Shown piece by piece: positions 14,079 through 20,268 of a stretch of DNA of 20,268 nt. The position numbers and the translations under genes were made by a program. The stretch spans positions 1 through 20,268 of the forward strand of contig JAGAXP010000010.1 of assembly GCA_017940955.1 (NCBI GenBank), written 5' to 3'. Under the pieces are notes generated by a model. It was not told the origin of the DNA. It saw only the letters and a program-made list of their open reading frames with translations, and made no database searches. This DNA comes from Oribacterium sp. GTDB lineage: Bacteria > Bacillota_A > Clostridia > Lachnospirales > Lachnospiraceae. Positions within the stretch are counted from its first letter, which is position 1. Each line of letters starts with the position of its first letter.

Positions 14079-15305
14079 ATGGCTAAGCAAGTTCATATCA
14101 GGCTGGATGATGCGGTGTATGAGGCCCTGACAGATTATACAGGAGAAACAAATTCATCGGTTCAGGACTCTGTTTCATCAGCAATTATACAGTTCCTTCA
14201 GCAACAGAATAAAAATGAGGTTCCGGTGGATGCTGATTTTACGTTTATAGATCTTTTTGCAGGAATAGGTGGGATGCGTCTGGCGTATGAGAGTGTTGGC
14301 GGACATTGCGTGTATTCCAATGAATGGAACAAATACAGCCAGCAAACATACTTTGCAAATTTTGGAGAGCAACCGGATGGTGATATCACCAAAGTAGATG
14401 AAAATACTATTCCTGATCATGATATTCTGGTGGCTGGATTTCCGTGCCAGCCTTTTTCTATAGCTGGTGTTTCAAAAAAACAAAGTCTTGGCAGAGCGAC
14501 GGGATTTGAGGATAAGACTCAGGGGACTCTGTTTTTTGATGTCTGCCGTATTTTAAAGGCAAAAAGACCTAAGGCCTTTATGCTGGAGAATGTTAAGAAT
14601 CTTTGCAGCCATGACAGGGGGAGGACATTTAAGGTTATAACGGAATCCTTGGATGAACTTGATTATGAGGTATTCTATCAAGTGTTGGATGGTCAGAATT
14701 TTGTTCCACAGCACAGGGAACGTATTCTTATCGTAGGGTTCGACAGGAAAAGATATGGTAAGGGGATTAAATTTGATTTCAAGATTACCCCTGCGGAACC
14801 CAAGCCGGTGATGAGGGACATCCTCGAAACAGAAGTAGATGAAAAGTATACTTTGTCAGACAAACTGTGGGATTATCTTCAGGGATATGCAGCAAAGCAT
14901 AAAGCCGCAGGCAATGGGTTCGGCTATGGGATTGCTGATCCTGATGGGGTATCCAGAACGCTGAGTGCAAGATACCATAAAGATGGTTCGGAGATATTGA
15001 TTGCACAGGATGGGAAAAACCCACGGAGGCTCACACCGAGGGAGTGTGCCAGATTACAAGGTTTCCCTGAAGACTTTAAAATACCTGTCTCGGATACCCA
15101 AGCATACAGGCAGTTCGGTAATTCTGTGGTGGTTCCGCTGATGGCCAATGTGGCTCACTTGGTATGTCTGAAGATGAATGAACTGGACAGATTGACTGTG
15201 GTAAATGAAAATACGAAAGCAAAAACAGCAGCGGCAGGTACAAAAGCAAGGCGGAAGTCCGCTTCTGAAAGCGTGAACAGAAGCAGGAAGGTGGCGGTTG
15301 TATGA
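14079..15305 (+). CDS. dcm: DNA (cytosine-5) methyltransferase with N-terminal ribbon-helix-helix
   Basis: 408 residues. Residues 1-42 ([20 protein letters not shown] then [16 protein letters not shown]) look like a ribbon-helix-helix DNA-binding domain. The catalytic domain follows with the C5 motifs: DLFAGIGG (58-65), GFPCQPFS with nucleophile Cys123, LENVKN (motif VI, 169-174), [11 protein letters not shown] (motif VIII) and, near the end, [26 protein letters not shown] and [10 protein letters not shown]. With EcoRII-like and Vsr neighbours, the predicted product is C5-methylcytosine in CCWGG; the specificity is inferred. AGGAGG precedes the ATG. The stop overlaps the endonuclease start. 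Methyltransferases of this group with DNA-binding N-termini (M.EcoRII, M.SsoII) repress their own promoters. Confidence 0.93.
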   Translation: MAKQVHIRLDDAVYEALTDYTGETNSSVQDSVSSAIIQFLQQQNKNEVPVDADFTFIDLFAGIGGMRLAYESVGGHCVYSNEWNKYSQQTYFANFGEQPDGDITKVDENTIPDHDILVAGFPCQPFSIAGVSKKQSLGRATGFEDKTQGTLFFDVCRILKAKRPKAFMLENVKNLCSHDRGRTFKVITESLDELDYEVFYQVLDGQNFVPQHRERILIVGFDRKRYGKGIKFDFKITPAEPKPVMRDILETEVDEKYTLSDKLWDYLQGYAAKHKAAGNGFGYGIADPDGVSRTLSARYHKDGSEILIAQDGKNPRRLTPRECARLQGFPEDFKIPVSDTQAYRQFGNSVVVPLMANVAHLVCLKMNELDRLTVVNENTKAKTAAAGTKARRKSASESVNRSRKVAVV

Positions 15306-16480
15306 TGGATGAACTTGTTACCAAAGCCGTGGAGGCTGTTTTGAGCGGCAAGAAGTCATACTGTAAATTTCTGTCTGCAAATGACAGCGGAGAAACTGGC
15401 GGGCATCAATCAGGGATACTTATATCGAAAACGGCAAAGGATATGTTGTATACGGAACAGGAACTGAGAGAAAATCATATCCTTAAGAAGACCGCTACGA
15501 TAAAATGGCAGGATGATTTTTCAACAAGCTGTACATTTACATGGTATGAGAGTAAAAACGAACTGAGGATTACCGGATTTGGTAGAGGCTTTGAGCTTCT
15601 GCGTCCGGAATACACAGGGGCTCTCTTCGTGATGATAAAGGAATCCGAGGATTCATACCTTGGATATCTGTTCAACACGGATGAGGACATACAGGAGTTT
15701 CTTGATTCCTTTGGCCTTACTCCGGCAGAAACAAATAGACCGATAGAATTAGACAGGGTTGCACCTGAAGTGGTGGAAAAGCAGGCGATAGATACATTCA
15801 TTAGCGGATTAAAGGTTGACTTCCCGACATCTCAGGAAATGTCATCGGCCGCTCGGATAATCCAATATCAGGTATACCTGAACAGACATCTGATACTGAC
15901 GGATCCTGACACTATGCTGTTGAAATGGACAGAGGAAGAATATCGGCTTTTCCGGGCAATTGAGCATGCCAGATATGGAGAAACAGTTGCAAAGGGGTTT
16001 GCTTCAGTAGATGACTTTATAGCACTGGCCAACCAGGTGCTGAACAGAAGAAAAAGCAGAGCGGGAAAGAGTCTGGAACATCATCTGGCGGCAATATTCG
16101 ACGAGAATAAGATAGAATACGCGCCTCAGGCTACGACTGAAGGCAACAAAAAGCCGGATTTTCTGTTCCCTTCAGAAGAGGCATATCATGACATGACATT
16201 TGCCATAGATAAACTCTGTACACTGGCGGCAAAGACAACCTGCAAAGACCGGTGGCGCCAGATACTGAATGAGGCTGACAGATTGAGGGATGAGAATAAG
16301 TACCTTTGCACAATGCAACAGGGTATATCGGCAGCTCAGATGGATGAAATGCAGGCGGAGAAAGTTGTTCTTGTGGTTCCGAAATCATACATTACAGCCT
16401 ATCCAAAGGACAGACGTGATCGGATTTGGACGGTCGGACGTTTTGTTGATTACATAAAGGAAATGGAAGGGCTTGCCTGA
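15302..16480 (+). CDS. EcoRII-like type II restriction endonuclease
   Basis: 392 residues, close to EcoRII length (about 400). The N-terminal effector-binding domain is recognisable from [18 protein letters not shown] (22-39). The C-terminal EcoRII-C nuclease domain carries a PD-(D/E)XK-type active site: Glu259 in GKSLEHHL, Pro285-Asp286 in [10 protein letters not shown] and Lys311 in [14 protein letters not shown]. EcoRII cuts before CCWGG and needs a second copy of its site bound by the N-terminal domain (type IIE). All elements look intact. It overlaps the methyltransferase stop by 4 bp (ATGA), so both are made from one mRNA with the methyltransferase first, a common order that protects the host. 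Confidence 0.92.
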   Translation: MMDELVTKAVEAVLSGKKSYCKFLSANDSGETGGHQSGILISKTAKDMLYTEQELRENHILKKTATIKWQDDFSTSCTFTWYESKNELRITGFGRGFELLRPEYTGALFVMIKESEDSYLGYLFNTDEDIQEFLDSFGLTPAETNRPIELDRVAPEVVEKQAIDTFISGLKVDFPTSQEMSSAARIIQYQVYLNRHLILTDPDTMLLKWTEEEYRLFRAIEHARYGETVAKGFASVDDFIALANQVLNRRKSRAGKSLEHHLAAIFDENKIEYAPQATTEGNKKPDFLFPSEEAYHDMTFAIDKLCTLAAKTTCKDRWRQILNEADRLRDENKYLCTMQQGISAAQMDEMQAEKVVLVVPKSYITAYPKDRRDRIWTVGRFVDYIKEMEGLA

Positions 16481-16932
16481 TGGCCGATATAAAATCCTCG
16501 GATGAACGGAGCCGTAATATGGCTAGGATCCGGAGCAGGGATACAAAACCGGAGGAATACATTCGAAAAAAAATATACGCCTTAGGATACAGGTATAGAA
16601 AGAATTACTCCAAAATATTTGGGCATCCTGATGTATGGATGCCCAAATATAATGTTGCAGTGTTCGTAAATGGGTGTTTCTGGCATAGGCATAAGGACTG
16701 TAAATATGCTTATGTTCCCAAAAGCAGGGTGGAGTTCTGGAAGAGTAAATTTGATAGAAACATAGAAAGAGATAAAACAGTTAAGATGACGCTCGAGAGT
16801 CAGGGGATTAGAGTACTGGTAATATGGGAATGTACGGTGAAAAAAATGACAAAATCGAATGAATTAAAAATCGATGTGTTGGATAAGATTGAAAAATTTA
16901 TAGAATCTTATAGTGGATATTTGGAACTGTAA
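16480..16932 (+). CDS. vsr: Very short patch repair endonuclease Vsr
   Basis: 150 residues matching Vsr: SRNMARIRSRDTKPEEYIRK, then FGHPDVWMPKYNVAVFV with the catalytic Asp51, GCFWHRHKDC (65-74) with zinc-ligand cysteines and histidines, and WECTVK with Cys118. Vsr nicks 5' of the T in T:G mismatches that arise when 5-methylcytosine deaminates, so it repairs the mutagenic side effect of the adjacent C5 methyltransferase. The start overlaps the endonuclease stop by one base. The presence of Vsr supports methylation at the inner C of CCWGG, the classic Dcm/Vsr pairing. Confidence 0.95.
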   Translation: MADIKSSDERSRNMARIRSRDTKPEEYIRKKIYALGYRYRKNYSKIFGHPDVWMPKYNVAVFVNGCFWHRHKDCKYAYVPKSRVEFWKSKFDRNIERDKTVKMTLESQGIRVLVIWECTVKKMTKSNELKIDVLDKIEKFIESYSGYLEL

Positions 16933-16955
16933 GCGAATTGAAGGAGGGTATGAGT

Positions 16956-17468
16956 ATGATCAGAGTTGTAAAAGGTGACATAACAAAAATAAATGATGTT
17001 CAGGCAATCGTGAATGCTGCGAACAGAAGTCTTCGCGGCGGAGGCGGCGTTGATGGCGCTATCCATCGTGCGGCAGGTCCTCAACTTCTGCAGGAGTGCT
17101 TGGCTTTAAACGGATGCCATACTGGAGAAGCCAAGATTACGAAAGGATACAATCTTCCTTGTGATTACGTTATTCATACTGTTGGACCGAGATGGATTGG
17201 TGGTGAACAGGGTGAGGCTGAGGATTTAGCATCCTGCTACAAATGTTCATTGGAAGTCGCTGCTGACAATAATATAAGAAGCATCGCATTTCCGTCTATT
17301 TCCACAGGTGTGTACGGATATCCGGTGGATGAGGCTGCGGAGATTGCTGTAAAAACTGTAAAAGAGTATCTCAATGCTAATCCTGATCAGTTTGACCTTG
17401 TTGAATGGGTTTTGTTTGATGACAGGACTTATGGCTCTTATGAAAAGGCAGTAAATGACACATTTTAA
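16956..17468 (+). CDS. Macrodomain protein (O-acetyl-ADP-ribose deacetylase type)
   Basis: 170 residues forming one macrodomain of the MacroD/YmdB group: VVKGDITKI at the start, the catalytic-loop NAANRSLRGGGGVDGAIHRA, HTVGPRW, and the phosphate-binding loop SISTGVYGYP. Such enzymes remove ADP-ribose from proteins or hydrolyse O-acetyl-ADP-ribose. I chose the ATG at 16956 because AAGGAGGG lies 8 nt upstream; the ATG at 16950 is too close to it. It begins 23 bp after vsr with no terminator between, so it is probably the fourth gene of the restriction-modification transcript. Its role there is unclear; reversal of ADP-ribosylation during phage conflict is one possibility. Confidence 0.9.
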   Translation: MIRVVKGDITKINDVQAIVNAANRSLRGGGGVDGAIHRAAGPQLLQECLALNGCHTGEAKITKGYNLPCDYVIHTVGPRWIGGEQGEAEDLASCYKCSLEVAADNNIRSIAFPSISTGVYGYPVDEAAEIAVKTVKEYLNANPDQFDLVEWVLFDDRTYGSYEKAVNDTF

Positions 17469-17555
17469 GTGAATATATATGTACAGGGATGAGTTTTGTG
17501 CAATTTGACATAAATTAACCGACAACTCAAATATTTTTTATGCAAACTTGTTAGG

Positions 17556-17588
17556 CACCTTGACAAAATGTTTGACAAGGTGTAAAAT
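17556..17588 (+). promoter_or_regulatory. Promoter overlapped by a 27-bp palindrome, upstream of an XRE gene
   Basis: -35 TTGACA (17560-17565), 17-nt spacer, -10 TAAAAT (17583-17588). The palindrome 17556-17582 has arms CACCTTGACAAA and TTTGACAAGGTG (11 of 12 complementary) around ATG, covering the -35 box and spacer. It is a plausible operator for the downstream XRE regulator. Confidence 0.75.
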
Positions 17589-17670
17589 ATTTAACATCCG
17601 TGCAATGTGCGTTAACAGGAGATATAGATAGTAACAATTATTGATGTAGTATGCAGCCAGGAGGTAGTGG

Positions 17671-17985
17671 ATGGAGAAAGAAAGTTCCTACATGGAAATC
17701 AATGATGTCGATAGGGATAAACTGATTGAGGTGTTGACAGATGAACTGCCTGTTTTGCGTGCGAAGATAGGAATATCTCAAAGCGAACTCAGTAATATCA
17801 TTGGGGTTTCAAGACAAACATATTCAGCGATTGAGACAAAGAAGAGAGATATGTCATGGAATGTGTTTCTCTCTTTGATACTGTTTTTTGAACACAATGA
17901 AAAAACAAGAGAAATGTTAGTAGGCATAGGAGCCTTCCCCGAATCGTTACAGCAAATGTTAAATATCAACAAAAGGGATGGATGA
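17671..17985 (+). CDS. XRE-family HTH transcriptional regulator
   Basis: 104 residues with a Cro/C1 helix-turn-helix at about 30-75: ELPVLRAKIGISQSELSNII followed by GVSRQTYSAIETKKRDMSWN. The C-terminal part is helical (SLILFFEHNEKTREMLVGIG). AGGAGG lies 6 nt before the ATG. It has its own promoter with a long palindromic operator, so it probably autoregulates. The P-type ATPase gene starts 57 bp downstream, and a GC-rich hairpin-forming AGCACCGGTGCT (17992-18003) lies between; the regulator may control the ATPase, but this is only inferred from position. Confidence 0.88.
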   Translation: MEKESSYMEINDVDRDKLIEVLTDELPVLRAKIGISQSELSNIIGVSRQTYSAIETKKRDMSWNVFLSLILFFEHNEKTREMLVGIGAFPESLQQMLNINKRDG

Positions 17986-18042
17986 TGGTTCAGCACCGGT
18001 GCTTATTGAACATAAATTATGTATCTAGGAGGATTGCAGAAG

Positions 18043-20190
18043 ATGAAGTTTACGGGCCTTACTGATGATGAGGTACTAAAATCACGAGAGCAAGAGGGGT
18101 CAAATGTTATTCCAGACTCAGAACCTACCACATTTTGGGATGAGTTCAAAGAAACATTTAGCGACCCCATGATTCGGATATTGCTCGCAATTGTTGCTAT
18201 CATGCTTGTTATGTTCTTTTTGGGACATGCTGAGATCTATGAACCCATTGGAACGATAATCGCCGTTTTGATAGTAGCGTTTGTCACAGCTAAAACAGCG
18301 GTTGCAAGCGACACGAAATACAGGGAGCTGAAGGACAGTACCAAAAAAGATACCTGTAAAGTATATCGAAATGGAATCATTTCTGTTATTGAAGTTGATG
18401 ATGTTGTCGTAGGGGATAAGATTATCCTTCAGGCAGGAGATAAGATTCCGGCTGATGGTATCTTGGTTGATGGCGATCTCAGGGTTGATAACTCTGTTCT
18501 TAACGGTGAGGCGGAAGAATGCAAGAAGTTTGCTACAGACATAGAAACTGCATTTCCGGAAGAACTGACAGGTGAAACATTCGTTGATAAGTATTCTCTC
18601 TTCAGAGGGGCTGTGGTTTTTGATGGAGAAGGAATCTTAGATGTAAGAAAAGTTGGCCTGAAGACTATGATGGGTAAAATGGCTGAAGATATGCAGGATG
18701 AAGAACCGGATTCACCGCTAAAGGTTAAGCTCTCAAAACTAGCTAAACAGATATCAGTGTTTGGTTATGTATCAGCTGTGGTCATTGTCATCCTTTATAT
18801 GGCTTATTTTGTAATCAAGGCTGGCGGATTCAGCGGATATGCAGCTACCGGATGGAGTAACATCCTGATGAACACTATCGAGGCAGTCTCACTGGCTATC
18901 TTGATTGTGGTCTGTGCGGTTCCTGAAGGTTTGCCGCTGATGATTTCACTGGTTCTTATGCAGAATACAAGCCGAATGCTTGATCACAATGTGTTGGTTC
19001 GTAAGGCGGTAGGTATTGAGACTGCAGGATCTTTAAATATTCTTTTCAGCGATAAGACAGGAACTATCACCAAGGGAAGTCTGGAAGTTGTTGAATTCTT
19101 TACACCTGATGGCGCAAGCATACCATTGGATGAAATGAAGAAACATGGAAAAGTTAAATCCTTGGTTGATATTGCTATAGGTAAGAATACAGCATCTATG
19201 TTTGACGGCCAGCATAAAGTTATCGGCGGAAACGCCACAGACCAGGCATTGATGAGGTTCCTTGGCGAAGAACAGTACAGATTCCTTGCGGGCGGTACGG
19301 ATAAGGCTACTGATTATAGCGTAGGGTTATCTCAGGGCTTTAATTCCGCAAACAAGTTTAGTCAGGCAGAGATCAGGGAATTAAAGCAGGTATTCTATAA
19401 AGGCGCACCTGAAAAATTTGTAAGTGTTGCTAAAAAGGGTCTGGATGCGAATGGTAATGTTGTTGATCTGTTCCCTGATGTTTTGAATGAGAAGATCAAT
19501 GAATATGCTTCCAGAGCCATGAGAGTTCTGGCGTTTGGATATTCTGACAGTCCTTTTAAAGAAGACACTATTAACGATGACGTTGTAATTATTGGACTTG
19601 TTGCAATTCGAGATGATGTAAGACCTGAGGCAAAAGAAGCAATCAAAGAAGTTCAGGATGCTGGTATTCAGGTAGTAATGATCACCGGCGACCGCTTAGA
19701 GACCGCAGTTTCGATTGCCAAAGATGCCGGATTGATGAAAGCTGATACCGACAGGGCTCTTACTTCAGCACAGCTGAATTCCATGAGTGATGATGAAGTA
19801 AAGGCTATCATTAAAGATATCCGTGTTATTGCCAGAGCTCTGCCGACAGATAAATCGCGTATGGTAAAGCTTTGCCAGGAAATGAACCTGGTAGTAGGCA
19901 TGACAGGAGATGGTGTTAACGATTCACCTGCTCTTAAGAGAGCTGATGTCGGATTTGCGATGGGAAGCGGAACAGAAGCGGCAAAGGAAGCCGGAGAAGT
20001 TGTTATCATCGATGATAATTTCAGATCGATCAAGGATGCCATTCTTTACGGAAGAACAATATATAACAATATATTAAAGTTCTGTAAGTTCCAGCTTGTT
20101 ATAAATGTGGCAGCCGTTATTGTCAGTGTGTATTTGTCAACTGAAAATTCAGTCAAAAGTTCATTGAAAATTCAGTCACTTTTGTTTTAA
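18043..20190 (+). pseudogene. P-type Ca2+-transporting ATPase, C-terminally truncated
   Basis: 715 codons from the ATG at 18043 (AGGAGG 10 nt upstream). Order: N-terminal cation-ATPase region, membrane pair M1-M2 (about 44-85), actuator domain with LNGEAEE (153-159) in place of the common TGES, M3-M4 with CAVPEGLP (291-298), phosphorylation motif DKTGTIT with Asp337, then MITGDRLETAVSIA and MTGDGVNDSPALKRADVGFA. This is the PMCA/SERCA-like calcium pump group. The protein breaks off inside M5 (LVINVAAVIVSV) and ends with residues encoded by an IS-like terminus. M6-M10, with essential cation-binding residues, are missing, so transport is unlikely. Bacterial full-length relatives have roughly 850-900 residues. 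Confidence 0.88.
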
Positions 20191-20268
20191 ATGAGCGCCT
20201 CATTTTCTGAGACGTTAATCCATGAAATCTATCGGCAACAGCCCCTGTTTTGGAACTAAGGGAGCAGC
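20135..20268. mobile_element. Terminal end of an IS21-family-like insertion sequence
   Basis: From TGTCAACTG (20135) the sequence shows a repeated TGAAAATTCAGTCA (20142-20155 and 20165-20178, 23 bp apart), a pattern like the multiple terminal repeats of IS21-family elements, whose ends start with TG. It interrupts the ATPase coding sequence. The rest of the element lies outside the window. A minus-strand frame (20215-20268) is open to the edge and ends in GLLPIDFMD; it could be the 3' end of a transposition gene, but it is too short to identify. Confidence 0.6.

Noticed and set aside
650..20262. GGAACTAAGGG shared near both window ends, as possible att direct repeats
   Set aside because: An 11-base match is expected many times by chance in 20 kb, and the flanks do not match.
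1..20268. tRNA or rRNA genes
   Set aside because: No cloverleaf-like or rRNA-like sequence was recognised by eye; a covariance-model scan would settle it.

Overview
The window reads as a mosaic, partly decayed integrative/conjugative element (ICE) or plasmid-like island from a gut-type Firmicute, most likely a Lachnospiraceae/Clostridia member. That assignment is an inference from protein families (RepA with a DUF6017-like C-terminus, DUF3847, MobA/MobL, DUF5688, PcfB/VirD4 relics, large serine recombinase), strong AGGAGG-type ribosome binding sites and moderate-to-low GC. No rRNA, tRNA or housekeeping marker is present to fix the species.

Left part (1-4800): a tyrosine recombinase runs off the left edge on the minus strand, preceded by a long inverted repeat. 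A divergent XRE regulator follows with an operator buried in its own promoter. Then come a DUF3847 gene and a MobA relaxase N-terminus fused in frame to the C-terminus of an unrelated ORF6N/PLD-like protein, and a complete large serine recombinase.

Replication/partition module 1 (4816-8373): a terminator-like leader, repA, parA and parB overlap in one operon. A 23-bp palindrome occurs as an exact copy inside repA and again right after parB, which makes it a candidate parS/iteron. An XRE regulator with two identical 19-bp operators over its promoter and a small membrane protein close this block. An AlbA/Schlafen-type ATP-binding regulator (8524-9828) follows, with triplets of a 12-bp motif on both sides.

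Decayed transfer module (10046-11547): tandem terminators precede a truncated DUF5688 gene, which is joined to the 3' end of a pcfB-like gene and then to a VirD4 coupling-protein gene cut just before its Walker A motif. With the MobA chimera, this is the third conjugation gene broken here, so the element appears unable to transfer itself although its maintenance genes are intact.

Module 2 (11595-13969) looks more GC-rich: a SymE-like protein, a second parA/parB pair and a small unknown protein, ending in a strong terminator. It is followed by a complete restriction-modification operon (14006-17468) with its own consensus promoter: a C5 cytosine methyltransferase carrying an N-terminal ribbon-helix-helix, an EcoRII-like endonuclease, a Vsr mismatch nuclease and a macrodomain hydrolase.

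Right end (17556-20268): an XRE regulator with a promoter-overlapping palindrome, and a P-type Ca2+-ATPase truncated at its C-terminus by what looks like the end of an IS21-family insertion sequence. The overall picture is an island that lost conjugation but kept partition, addiction-like and restriction functions.
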